Below, piece after piece: positions 8,911-17,134 of a stretch of DNA of 64,000 nt (positions within the stretch are counted from its first letter, which is position 1; each line of letters begins with the position of its first letter). Both the position numbers and the translations under genes were made by a program. The notes under the pieces were generated by a model. The model saw nothing but the letters and a program-made list of their open reading frames with translations. It had not been told where the DNA came from and made no database searches. Origin of the DNA: Paraburkholderia domus (GTDB lineage: Bacteria; Pseudomonadota; Gammaproteobacteria; Burkholderiales; Burkholderiaceae). The stretch is taken from contig NZ_CAJNAT010000003.1 of NCBI RefSeq assembly GCF_905220705.1, positions 310,001 to 374,000 on the forward strand. Direction: 5' to 3'.

Positions 8911-9633
8911 GTGATCGAGCTTCACGCTTTCGACGATCAACGCGCCCAATCCGACGCGTTGGCGAAAGCGGTTGGCGACGCGTTACATGCGTCGCTCGCC
9001 GCACAGGCGGCCACGGCCGCAGGGGGCACGCCCAATACCGGCACGCGCCCGGCAATGCTTGCAGTGTCCGGCGGCACCAGTCCGCGTCCGTTCCTGCAGA
9101 CCTTGTCCTCGCAATCCTTCGACTGGGCGCGCATTGCCGTGACGCTGGTCGACGACCGCTGGGTGCCGGAAACGGACAGCGCGAGCAATTCGCAGCTGGT
9201 GCATGACACGCTGTTGCAGAACGCTGCGAAGAACGCCGCTTTCTGGCCGCTGGTCGACACGGCGCAAGACCTTAACGCGCACGTTGCCGCGCTGAACGCC
9301 GACTCGCGCTTTAGCGTCGTGCCGGACGTCGCGATTCTCGGCATGGGCGAAGACGGCCACACCGCATCGATTTTCGCGGACGCGCCCGAATGGGACTACG
9401 CGATCACTACCGCCGAGCGTTTCGTGGCCGTGCATCCCGGTAGTGCGCCGCATGCTCGCGTGAGCTGGTCGCTCTCCGCCTTGAAAGAAGTGAAGCACCT
9501 GTTTTTGCTGATCGCAGGACCGCGAAAGATGGACGTGCTGAATGCCGCCGCCGCTTCGCTACAAAAAAATGCCATCTCGCAGTTGGCAAACGACAAGGGA
9601 GTGAGACTCGATGTCTACTGGTGTGCAAACTAA
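8911..9633 (+). CDS. pgl: 6-phosphogluconolactonase
   Basis: A 240-residue member of the DevB/Pgl group of the glucosamine-6-phosphate isomerase superfamily; it hydrolyses the lactone made by Zwf. I place the start at a GTG eight bases after GGAGGA; no better ATG is available at the right place (the frame extends 23 codons upstream without similarity). Family motifs include [26 protein letters not shown] and [12 protein letters not shown] at about 144-155. A spacer of ~200 bases separates it from zwf, and its 3' end overlaps the start of glk/hexR by 23 bases, implying translational coupling. Confidence 0.93.
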   Translation: MIELHAFDDQRAQSDALAKAVGDALHASLAAQAATAAGGTPNTGTRPAMLAVSGGTSPRPFLQTLSSQSFDWARIAVTLVDDRWVPETDSASNSQLVHDTLLQNAAKNAAFWPLVDTAQDLNAHVAALNADSRFSVVPDVAILGMGEDGHTASIFADAPEWDYAITTAERFVAVHPGSAPHARVSWSLSALKEVKHLFLLIAGPRKMDVLNAAAASLQKNAISQLANDKGVRLDVYWCAN

Positions 9634-11527
9634 GGCGGTTCCGGTCGCGGGCCAGCACGCCGATGGACCGAGGCTGCTCGCCGACATCGGCGGCACCAAT
9701 GCGCGCTTCGCGCTCGAATACAGCCCGGGCGAGATCGGCTCGGTGCAGGTCTATCCGTGCGCCGACTATCCGGGCGTTGCCGAAGTCATCAAGAAGTATC
9801 TGAAGGACACCAAGATCGGCCGCGTGAATCACGCGGCGATTGCGATTGCAAACCCGGTCGACGGCGATCAGGTCAGCATGACCAATCACGACTGGAGCTT
9901 TTCGATCGAAGCCACGCGCCGCGCGCTCGGCTTCGACACCCTGCTGGTGGTGAACGACTTTACCGCGCTGGCCATGGCCCTGCCCGGCTTGACCGACGCG
10001 CAGCGCGTGCAGGTAGGCGGCGGCTCGCGTCGCCCGAACAGTGTGATCGGCTTGCTCGGCCCAGGTACCGGCATGGGCGTATCCGGCCTGATTCCCGCCG
10101 ACGATCGCTGGATCGCGCTCGGCAGCGAAGGCGGCCACGCCACCTTCGCACCGGCCGACGAACGCGAAGACATCGTGCTGCAATACGCCCGCAAGAAGTG
10201 GTCGCACGTCTCGTTCGAGCGTGTGGCGGCGGGCCCCGGCATCGAAGTGATTTACCGTGCGCTTGCGGGCCGCGACAAGAAGCGTGTGGCGTCGAGCGTC
10301 GACACGATCGAGATCGTCAAGCGCGCGATGGAAGGCGAGCCGCTGGCGGCCGAATCCGTCGATGTGTTCTGCGGGATTCTCGGCACCTTCGCGGGCAATA
10401 TCGCGGTGACGCTCGGAGCATTGGGCGGCATCTACATTGGCGGCGGTGTCGTGCCGCGGCTCGGCGAATTCTTCGCGCGCTCGTCGTTTCGCAAACGGTT
10501 CGAGGCGAAGGGCCGCTTCGAGGCGTATTTGCAGAACGTGCCGACCTACGTGATTACCGCGGAATACCCGGCGTTTCTGGGTGTTTCGGCGATTCTCGCG
10601 GAGCAGTTGTCGAACCGCGCGGGCGGTAGTTCATCGGCCGTGTTCGAGCGGATTCGTCAGATGCGCGATGCGTTGACGCCGGCCGAGCGCCGCGTGGCCG
10701 ATCTCGCGTTGAATCATCCGCGTTCGATCATCAACGATCCGATCGTGGACATCGCGCGCAAGGCCGATGTGAGTCAGCCGACGGTGATCCGCTTTTGCCG
10801 CTCGCTCGGCTGCCAGGGTTTGTCGGATTTCAAGCTGAAGCTGGCGACGGGTTTGACCGGCACGATTCCGGTGAGTCATAGCCAGGTGCATCTGGGCGAT
10901 ACCGCGACGGACTTTGGCGCGAAGGTGCTCGACAATACGATTTCCGCGATTCTTCAGTTACGTGAGCATTTGAATTTCGACCAGGTCGAGCGTGCGATCG
11001 ATCTGCTGAACGGCGCACGGCGGATCGAGTTTTATGGGCTCGGCAACTCGAATATTGTCGCGCAGGACGCGCATTACAAGTTTTTCCGGTTTGGCATTCC
11101 TACGATTGCCTACGGCGATCTGTATATGCAGGCGGCGTCTGCTGCTTTGCTCGGCAAGGGTGATGTGATCGTGGCCGTGTCCAAGTCGGGGCGTGCGCCT
11201 GAGCTACTGCGCGTGCTGGATGTCGCCATGCAGGCGGGGGCTAAGGTGATTGCCATCACGTCCAGTAATACGCCGCTGGCCAAGCGGGCTACTGTCGCTT
11301 TGGAAACCGATCACATTGAGATTCGCGAGTCGCAGTTGTCGATGATTTCGCGGATCTTGCATCTTGTCATGATCGATATTCTTGCCGTTGGTGTCGCGAT
11401 TCGGCGCGCTGTGCCTAGCGCGGATGTGGCTGAGACTGTCGCCAAGGCGCGACAGGGCGCCGATGATGATGCTAGTGCTGTGCTTGATTGGTTGAGTCAT
11501 GGAGCGGCTTCGTCGGCACGCGACTAG
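9611..11527 (+). CDS. glk: Bifunctional glucokinase / HexR (RpiR-family) transcriptional regulator
   Basis: A 638-residue fusion. Residues ~15-335 are a complete glucokinase: phosphate-1 loop [16 protein letters not shown], catalytic Asp region [16 protein letters not shown]-binding [13 protein letters not shown] and [11 protein letters not shown]. From about residue 344 the chain continues as an RpiR regulator: HTH segment ([17 protein letters not shown], then [19 protein letters not shown]) and a SIS sugar-phosphate-binding domain ([35 protein letters not shown]). In other bacteria HexR is a separate protein that binds TGTAGTTAAACTACA-like sites and is released by 2-keto-3-deoxy-6-phosphogluconate. 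Here one polypeptide makes glucose-6-phosphate and senses the pathway. The last ~165 codons shift toward T- and G-ending codons. Confidence 0.95.
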   Translation: MSTGVQTKAVPVAGQHADGPRLLADIGGTNARFALEYSPGEIGSVQVYPCADYPGVAEVIKKYLKDTKIGRVNHAAIAIANPVDGDQVSMTNHDWSFSIEATRRALGFDTLLVVNDFTALAMALPGLTDAQRVQVGGGSRRPNSVIGLLGPGTGMGVSGLIPADDRWIALGSEGGHATFAPADEREDIVLQYARKKWSHVSFERVAAGPGIEVIYRALAGRDKKRVASSVDTIEIVKRAMEGEPLAAESVDVFCGILGTFAGNIAVTLGALGGIYIGGGVVPRLGEFFARSSFRKRFEAKGRFEAYLQNVPTYVITAEYPAFLGVSAILAEQLSNRAGGSSSAVFERIRQMRDALTPAERRVADLALNHPRSIINDPIVDIARKADVSQPTVIRFCRSLGCQGLSDFKLKLATGLTGTIPVSHSQVHLGDTATDFGAKVLDNTISAILQLREHLNFDQVERAIDLLNGARRIEFYGLGNSNIVAQDAHYKFFRFGIPTIAYGDLYMQAASAALLGKGDVIVAVSKSGRAPELLRVLDVAMQAGAKVIAITSSNTPLAKRATVALETDHIEIRESQLSMISRILHLVMIDILAVGVAIRRAVPSADVAETVAKARQGADDDASAVLDWLSHGAASSARD

Positions 11528-11601
11528 TTTTTTGGGGCCTTCGCGGCGGCTTTTGTTGGTGGGTTGCCGTGTTGGTCTTTTGATCTGGTTTTTTTGCCTT
11601 T

Positions 11602-11870
11602 GGCGGCGGCATTGGCTGTTTGCCTACGGTTTTTGGCCTTTCCTTGATCTGACTTTTTGGCCTCTCCTTGATTTCTTAGTGGTCTATTAGCGTTGCCCCT
11701 GTGCGGGGCGGCACCTACTTCTCTTTGCTGCTGCAAAGAGAAGTAGGCAAGAGAAAGCAGCTCACACCGCTAATTCTTAAGCGGTTCCCCCGCTCAGCCA
11801 CGGTAGTGGTGCATCTGGAATCTGCGTTCTCGCACATTCGAAGTTCGTGACACAGCAGTCATGCTTCCGG
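11602..11870 (+). repeat. Dispersed structured repeat, copy A
   Basis: This copy starts ~75 bases after the glk/hexR stop codon and is in the same sense. The best conserved part (11664-11839) includes CTTAGTGGTCTATTAG, a GCCCC/GGGGC hairpin, a perfect 15-bp stem-loop at 11714-11747 (CCTACTTCTCTTTGC, loop TGCT), a smaller hairpin ACCGCT/AGCGGT and a tail ending TCTCGCACATTC. The same series recurs at 12309-12552 (inverted) and 63798-63990. No protein is encoded; the short frames across it are by-products. Confidence 0.9.
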
Positions 11871-11890
11871 CGGCGCTGCGCGCGCCGACA

Positions 11891-12118
11891 CGGTACTTCA
11901 TCAAACCGTGTACTGCTGCCTGCGCTCAGCGGTATTTTGTCAAACCGTGTGCTATTGCTGACGTCAGTGGTACTCATCAAACCGAACGTTGTTGCCGCCG
12001 CTGCGGGTGCTTCATCGACCGTGCGCCGTTGCAGGCACGCAGCGGATATCCGGCAAATCGCCAGCTATCGTCACGCTCACCGCTGCGTTATCAGACCAAT
12101 AACTGCTTTCGGCGTCAG
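11891..12118 (+). repeat. Degenerate ~38-bp tandem array, six units
   Basis: Six head-to-tail units can be aligned by eye at 11891-11929, 11930-11967, 11968-12005, 12006-12042, 12043-12080 and 12081-12118 (39, 38, 38, 37, 38, 38 bases). The first three are close, sharing YGGTA followed by TCAAACCG; similarity fades through units 4-6, which still keep the length and mostly end in CAG or CAC. Unit 1 with its flank can form a 7-bp stem (ACACGGT/ACCGTGT). There are no unique spacers, so it is not a CRISPR array. Confidence 0.7.
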
Positions 12119-12132
12119 AGTGCACTAGCGTG

Positions 12133-12178
12133 GCCGTTCGCCGTTTGCCGTTCGCCGTTCGCCGTTCGCCGTTCGCCG
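12133..12178 (+). repeat. 7-bp microsatellite, GCCGTTC x6
   Basis: Six full units of GCCGTTC (the second is GCCGTTT) plus a partial seventh lie in a row. The unit length is not a multiple of any codon-neutral change, and the array is in non-coding DNA between the inverted repeats, so it should vary freely between strains. Confidence 0.9.
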
Positions 12179-12308
12179 CGGCCGGAGCCTTTCGCAAAAC
12201 CATTCGATTTTTTTAGCGCATCGCCGAGGCGAAGCCGACGGCTCCCCACGCTCAAACGAAGCCGTGGGTTTGCATGATTAACCCTTCCGGCGAGCACGTA
12301 GTGCGAGG

Positions 12309-12552
12309 CGGGAAGCATGACGCCCTTGTCACTAGCGCTGAATGTGCGAGAACACGGATTCCAGATGCACCACAGTCCCCTCCAAGCCAGGGCACCCGCT
12401 TAAGAATTAGCGGTGTGAGCCGCTTTCTTTTGCCTACTTTTCTTTGCGGCATGCAAAGAAAAGTAGGTGCCGCCCCGCACAGGGGCAACACTAATAGACC
12501 ACTAGGAAATCAAGGAAAGGCCAACATCGTAGGCAAACAGCCAATGCCGCCG
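12309..12552 (-). repeat. Dispersed structured repeat, copy B (inverted relative to copy A)
   Basis: Read on the minus strand this has the same blocks as copy A in the same order, and similarity extends past the core on both sides (TGTTTGCCTAC at one end, GTCATGCTTCC at the other). Its main stem-loop at 12433-12467 has arms CCTACTTTTCTTTGC / GCAAAGAAAAGTAGG: compared with copies A and C, a C-G pair is replaced by T-A on both arms, so pairing is preserved. It begins ~12 bases after the stop codon of the LprI-like gene and has that gene's orientation. Confidence 0.88.
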
Positions 12553-12564
12553 ACCCGGCAATTC

Positions 12565-13305
12565 TCAGCTATTGCCAACCGTCTCCGACAAACGCTTGAG
12601 CGTAGCCACCCGCGCACCAATAATATCGATACGGCTGCGTTCATCGATCACCGGCGTAGTGGCATCGAGATACGTAGTCCATGCCTTTTGTGCACGCGCA
12701 AGCGTCGGACGCGAGCGCGCCGGCATCTTCGACTGCAAGCGGCGGTAATAACGGTTCAGATCGAACATCGCGTGTTCGCATTGCGCGTCCGCGGTACATG
12801 CGCGCGGACGGCGCGGCGGGTCGCCGCCGGCGCTGATTCTGGCCACCGCGCTGCGCAGCGAGAGTGCGCGGTCACGCACCGGCTGCAACTGCAGATCGGC
12901 CTCGGCCAGCACATACATCGAGCCGTGTGTGGTCTCGAACACGGCCGCCAGCAACGGCTTCTCGGCATCGCGCGAAGCCTGCCAGCTCGCCTGGCTTTTT
13001 TCCCACGGTTTGCGTTGCGCCTGCGGCAACTTCGTCAAAAGCTGCTGCCACGCGCCGTCCATCGCGGCCTTCCAGCCGATCCGCGCGTTGTCCATGCACT
13101 GCACCTGCCCCGTCGTCGACGACATGTCGCTGCGCGCAAGACAGGTGCGCATCGACGCGTCGATCGGATCAGCGGCGGCAACTTCGGCATGCGCCTGTAG
13201 CGGCGCGACACCGAACACCGCCGCTGACACTACCGACGACAAAGCCAGCGCGCCAAACGCGCGCCGCCAGCCGTCAGCGCCCAACCGGGGCTTCACTACC
13301 CGCAT
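12565..13305 (-). CDS. LprI/DUF1311-family exported protein
   Basis: A 246-residue protein whose ATG lies two bases beyond the stop of the decarboxylase gene, so the two are translationally coupled; the longer open frame upstream overlaps that gene and is ignored. An N-terminal signal sequence (ALALSSVVSAAVFG...LQAHA/EV) predicts export to the periplasm. The segment CLARSDMSSTTGQVQCMDNARIGW with a following Trp/Lys-rich helix matches the DUF1311/LprI domain, which includes lysozyme-inhibitor-like proteins with paired Cys. A second helical region follows (RACTADAQCEHAMFDLNRYY). The true role is unknown; lysozyme inhibition is only suggested by family. Confidence 0.75.
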   Translation of the reverse strand: MRVVKPRLGADGWRRAFGALALSSVVSAAVFGVAPLQAHAEVAAADPIDASMRTCLARSDMSSTTGQVQCMDNARIGWKAAMDGAWQQLLTKLPQAQRKPWEKSQASWQASRDAEKPLLAAVFETTHGSMYVLAEADLQLQPVRDRALSLRSAVARISAGGDPPRRPRACTADAQCEHAMFDLNRYYRRLQSKMPARSRPTLARAQKAWTTYLDATTPVIDERSRIDIIGARVATLKRLSETVGNS

Positions 13306-13307
13306 CG

Positions 13308-15593
13308 TCAGGCGCGCACGCAATCGACGAAGTATTCGATGCGCCCGTTGATGGTTTCGCCGACAAGCCCGTGGATATCCGTGTGGAAACCCGGGAAGCG
13401 CTCGTTGAACTCGCGCGCGAAACGCAGATAGTTGACGATGGTCTTGTTGAAGCGCTCGCCCGGAATCAGCAACGGAATGCCCGGCGGATACGGCGTCAAC
13501 AGAATCGACGTGACACGGCCTTCGAGTTCGTCGATCGCTACCCGGTCGATCTCGCGGTGCGCGAGCTTGGCGAACGCATCCGACGGCTTCATCGCCGGTT
13601 CCATGCTCGACAGGTACATCTCGGTCGTCAGGCGCGCAATGTCGTTCGCGCGGTAGACACTGTGGATCTGCCCGCACAGATCGCGCAGACCGACACGCTC
13701 GTACATCGGATGATGCGCGACGAATTCAGGCAGCACGCGCCACAGCGGCTGATTGTTGTCGTAGTCGTCCTTGAACTGCTGGAGTTCGGTGACCATCGAG
13801 TTCCAACGGCCCTTGGTGATACCAATCGTGAACATGATGAAGAACGAATACAGGCCGGTCTTTTCGACGATGATGCCGTGCTCGGCGAGGTACTTCGTGA
13901 CGATCGCAGCCGGAATGCCGGACTCGCCGAAGCCGCCGTCCATATCCAGACCCGGCGTGACGATGGTCGCCTTGATCGGATCCAGCATGTTGAAACCATC
14001 GGCGAGCGGGCCGAAGCCGTGCCACGCATCGTTCGGGCGCAGCATCCAGTCTTCGCGTGAGCCGATGCCCTCTTCCGCGAATGTCTCCGGACCCCACACC
14101 TTGAAGAACCAGTCGTCGCCGTATTCGTCGTCGACCTTGCGCATCGCGCGGCGGAAGTCGAGCGCTTCAGCAATCGACTCTTCGACCAGCGCGGTGCCGC
14201 CCGGCGCCTCCATCATCGCCGCCGCCACGTCGCACGAGGCGATGATCGCGTACTGCGGGCTCGTCGACGTGTGCATCAGATACGCTTCGTTGAAGCGGTG
14301 CTTGTCGAAACGGCTGTTCTTCGAATCCTGCACGACGATCTGCGAGGCCTGCGAAATGCCGGCCAGCAGCTTGTGCGTGGAGTGCGTCGCGAACACCATC
14401 GCGCCGATGCGCGGACGGCCCGCGCCGATCGCATGCATGTCCTGGTAGAACTCGTGGAACTCGGCGTGCGGCAGCCAGGCTTCGTCGAAATGCAGCGTAT
14501 CGAGCCAGTCGCCGAGCATTTCCTTGATCATCTCGACGTTGTAAATCACGCCGTCATAGGTGCTCTGCGTGATGGTCAGAATGCGCGGCTTCAGGTCCGG
14601 ATTCTTAGCCATCGCTTCGCGGGCGAACGGATTCGCCAGGATCTTCTTGCGGATGTTTTCCGGTTCGAATTCGCTGCGCGGAATCGGGCCGATGATGCCG
14701 AAGTTATTGCGCGTCGGCGTGAGGAACACCGGAATCGCGCCGGTCATGGTGATCGCGTGCAGGATCGACTTGTGGCAGTTGCGGTCCACCAACACGATGT
14801 CGCCCGGCGCAACCGTGCCGTGCCAGACGATCTTGTTCGAGGTCGACGTGCCGTTGGTCACGAAGAACACGTGGTCGGCGCTGAAAATACGCGCAGCATT
14901 GCGCTCGGATGCCGCAATCGGACCGGTGTGGTCGAGCAGCTGACCGAGTTCGTCGACGGCATTACAGACGTCCGCGCGCAGCATGTTCTCGCCGAAGAAC
15001 TGGTGGAACATCTGGCCTAGCGGGCTCTTCAGGAACGCCACGCCACCCGAGTGCCCCGGGCAATGCCACGAATAGGACCCTTCGTCCGCGTACTGCACCA
15101 GCTCCTTGAAGAACGGCGGCGCGAGCGAATCCAGGTACACCTTGGTTTCGCGGATGATGTGGCGCGCAACGAACTCCGGCGTGTCCTCGAACATGTGGAT
15201 GAAGCCGTGCAGTTCGCGCAGGATGTCGTTCGGCAGGTGGCGCGAGGTACGCGTTTCGCCGTACAGGAAGATCGGAATATCCGCGTTGCGGCGGCGCACT
15301 TCGGTCACGAACGCGCGCAGCGCGACGATCGCGGCTGCCAGTTCCGGCGTCTCGCCTTCCACCACGACGTTATCGACGTACGGCAGCAGCTCGTCGTCGT
15401 CGATCGACAGGATGAAACACGACGCGCGGCTCGACTGCTGCGCGAACGAAGTCAGATCGCCGTAGCTCGTCAACCCGAGCACTTCCACGCCTTCTTTCTC
15501 GATGGCCTCGGCCAAAGCACGGATGCCGGAACCCGAGATGTTCTCGGAGCGAAAATCTTCGTCGATGACGACGACGGGAAAACGAAACTTCAT
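13308..15593 (-). CDS. Orn/Lys/Arg decarboxylase (PLP fold I, biodegradative type)
   Basis: A 761-residue enzyme of the large inducible amino acid decarboxylase family. An N-terminal receiver-like wing domain (FPVVVIDEDFRSENISGSGI, residues ~1-130) precedes the PLP domain; the Schiff-base lysine is K408 in the motif ATHSTHKLLAG, and the Asp/His cofactor contacts (HFDEAWLPHAEFHEFY) are present. The C-terminal domain (PYPPGIPLLIPGERF) is the usual one. It consumes a cytosolic proton while forming a diamine (agmatine, cadaverine or putrescine), aiding acid tolerance or polyamine supply. Arginine or lysine is likeliest; the substrate cannot be settled by reading alone. Confidence 0.9.
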   Translation of the reverse strand: MKFRFPVVVIDEDFRSENISGSGIRALAEAIEKEGVEVLGLTSYGDLTSFAQQSSRASCFILSIDDDELLPYVDNVVVEGETPELAAAIVALRAFVTEVRRRNADIPIFLYGETRTSRHLPNDILRELHGFIHMFEDTPEFVARHIIRETKVYLDSLAPPFFKELVQYADEGSYSWHCPGHSGGVAFLKSPLGQMFHQFFGENMLRADVCNAVDELGQLLDHTGPIAASERNAARIFSADHVFFVTNGTSTSNKIVWHGTVAPGDIVLVDRNCHKSILHAITMTGAIPVFLTPTRNNFGIIGPIPRSEFEPENIRKKILANPFAREAMAKNPDLKPRILTITQSTYDGVIYNVEMIKEMLGDWLDTLHFDEAWLPHAEFHEFYQDMHAIGAGRPRIGAMVFATHSTHKLLAGISQASQIVVQDSKNSRFDKHRFNEAYLMHTSTSPQYAIIASCDVAAAMMEAPGGTALVEESIAEALDFRRAMRKVDDEYGDDWFFKVWGPETFAEEGIGSREDWMLRPNDAWHGFGPLADGFNMLDPIKATIVTPGLDMDGGFGESGIPAAIVTKYLAEHGIIVEKTGLYSFFIMFTIGITKGRWNSMVTELQQFKDDYDNNQPLWRVLPEFVAHHPMYERVGLRDLCGQIHSVYRANDIARLTTEMYLSSMEPAMKPSDAFAKLAHREIDRVAIDELEGRVTSILLTPYPPGIPLLIPGERFNKTIVNYLRFAREFNERFPGFHTDIHGLVGETINGRIEYFVDCVRA

Positions 15594-15605
15594 GGGCGAT
15601 TCTCC

Positions 15606-15642
15606 AAAAAGAACGACCGCTGCATTTGACTAAGCAGCGGTC
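15606..15642 (-). terminator. Intrinsic terminator downstream of dcd
   Basis: Read on the minus strand, GACCGCTGC and GCAGCGGTC form a perfect 9-bp stem with a 10-base loop, followed by GTTCTTTTTGG. It lies between dcd and the decarboxylase gene and should end or attenuate transcription coming from dcd. Confidence 0.75.
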
Positions 15643-15677
15643 ACCCGAATAGCTGGTGGGTCAGTACGCTGCCGACG

Positions 15678-16247
15678 TCACGTCTTGGGCAACGTGACGC
15701 CGTGCTGACCTTGATATTTGCCGCCGCGATCCGCGTACGACGTTTCACAAATCTCGTCGCTTTCGAAAAACAGCACCTGGGCGACGCCTTCGTTCGCGTA
15801 GATTTTCGCAGGCAAAGGTGTCGTATTCGAGAATTCGAGCGTGACGTGCCCTTCCCATTCCGGCTCGAACGGCGTGACGTTGACAATGATCCCGCAACGC
15901 GCATACGTGGATTTGCCCAGACACACGGTCAGGACGCTGCGCGGAATGCGGAAATACTCAACCGTGCGGGCCAGCGCGAACGAATTCGGCGGGATGATGC
16001 AGACGTCGCCCTTGAAGTCGACAAACGACTTCTCGTCGAAGTTCTTCGGATCGACGATCGTCGAGTTGATATTGGTGAAAATCTTGAATTCGTCGGCGCA
16101 GCGGATGTCGTAGCCGTAGCTCGACGTGCCGTAGCTGACAATCTTCCGGCCGTCTTCGGAAACGCGGACCTGATCGGGTGCAAACGGCTCGATCATGTTG
16201 TGCGACTCGGCCATGCGCCGGATCCACTTGTCGGATTTGATAGTCAT
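15678..16247 (-). CDS. dcd: dCTP deaminase
   Basis: A 189-residue trimeric enzyme that deaminates dCTP to dUTP for thymidylate synthesis. The N-terminus [22 protein letters not shown] and the segments [57 protein letters not shown] and [10 protein letters not shown] are the family hallmarks, including the catalytic Glu in VTLEFSN and the nucleotide-binding Arg. Length matches the usual ~190. It stands alone, upstream of the decarboxylase on the same strand, with its own terminator. Confidence 0.96.
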   Translation of the reverse strand: MTIKSDKWIRRMAESHNMIEPFAPDQVRVSEDGRKIVSYGTSSYGYDIRCADEFKIFTNINSTIVDPKNFDEKSFVDFKGDVCIIPPNSFALARTVEYFRIPRSVLTVCLGKSTYARCGIIVNVTPFEPEWEGHVTLEFSNTTPLPAKIYANEGVAQVLFFESDEICETSYADRGGKYQGQHGVTLPKT

Positions 16248-16469
16248 AGGTGAACGCTGCTCGACTTGAGTGACAGGTGTGTGACGGGCAACAACCCGGT
16301 GGGTTCCGGGCCGGCCACCGCCAACGAAAGGCGCTTATTTTACGCGATCACGAGATTGCTGCTGCGGGCGGGGTCTGAGAGCAGTCCGTAGCGCCCCAAA
16401 AGGCTTACTGCAACGTCATTGAAACGGCCAAACGCTTGCGGCGGATCAGACCCGCCGCCTGCGTTGGAT

Positions 16470-17003
16470 TCACTGGCGAATCAGCCCGCATGCGAGCGCG
16501 GGGCCTGCGCCATGCAGCGGATACGCATAAGGGTCGCTCGCGTCGTGATGCAATAGCACGGCGCGTTGCAACACCGAGCGGATACCGTCGAGCGACACGT
16601 CTGGCGCAACGATGAAGCCAGTGGCGACGCCGTTCGCATCCGCATGGATGTTGCCAAGATCGCCTTCGACCCGGGCGCCTGCTTTCAGCCGTTCGGCAGC
16701 CGGCGAGAACACCTGGCCGGCGCTGGAGCCGTCGGCGGCATTGCAGTCGCCGCGCTCGTGCACTTGCAATGCGTGGTCGCTATTAGGCGGCAAACCCGCG
16801 AGATTGTAGGTGACCTGCACGCCGTCCGAACGCTCGATGAACGTCACGAGGCCGCGCGCCTGATTGCCCACGGTGGGCAACAACTGCGCGTCGGCACGCT
16901 TTTCCTGTGGTCTCAGGAACGTGCTACAGCCGCATAACAACACGCTGCTGGCAGCCAGTACGATGAACGCATGCACCGCCTGCCCGTCGATTCGTTTTCC
17001 CAT
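16470..17003 (-). CDS. Cu/Zn superoxide dismutase-like lipoprotein with missing metal ligands
   Basis: A 177-residue SodC-fold protein. The start is the ATG after AGAGGATCGC; the signal peptide ends in a lipobox LLCGC, so it should be a lipoprotein. Conserved fold landmarks are present: GLPPNSDHALQVHERGDC, EGDLGNIHADANG, AVLLHHDASDPYAY and ALACGLIRQ with the two disulfide Cys. Against classical SodC, however, the first Cu His (G-F-H-x-H) is Gln, the GGH bridge His is replaced (AGQVFSP), and Zn His residues in the loop before GDLGN are absent; one Cu His of the first pair, the late Cu His and the Zn Asp remain. Dismutase activity is doubtful. A non-enzymatic or single-metal role is possible. 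Confidence 0.82.
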   Translation of the reverse strand: MGKRIDGQAVHAFIVLAASSVLLCGCSTFLRPQEKRADAQLLPTVGNQARGLVTFIERSDGVQVTYNLAGLPPNSDHALQVHERGDCNAADGSSAGQVFSPAAERLKAGARVEGDLGNIHADANGVATGFIVAPDVSLDGIRSVLQRAVLLHHDASDPYAYPLHGAGPALACGLIRQ

Positions 17004-17134
17004 GCGATCCTCTTGCAGGCCTGGCGGCCGCCCCTGCGGCCGCTGAGCCGAACTTGTGAAGTCGACATGATACCGCGAGACCAGGCGCAAATTAGCGCCT
17101 TGGCCTCGCTTTGGCCCCTCATCCGAACGGCTAC

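Noticed and set aside
11891..12118. CRISPR array
   Set aside because: Units are head-to-tail without unique spacers and decay strongly; no cas genes are present.
11602..12552. Insertion sequence or transposon bounded by the inverted repeats
   Set aside because: No transposase or remnant lies between them and no target-site duplication is visible; copy C exists alone, so the repeat is not simply an IS end.
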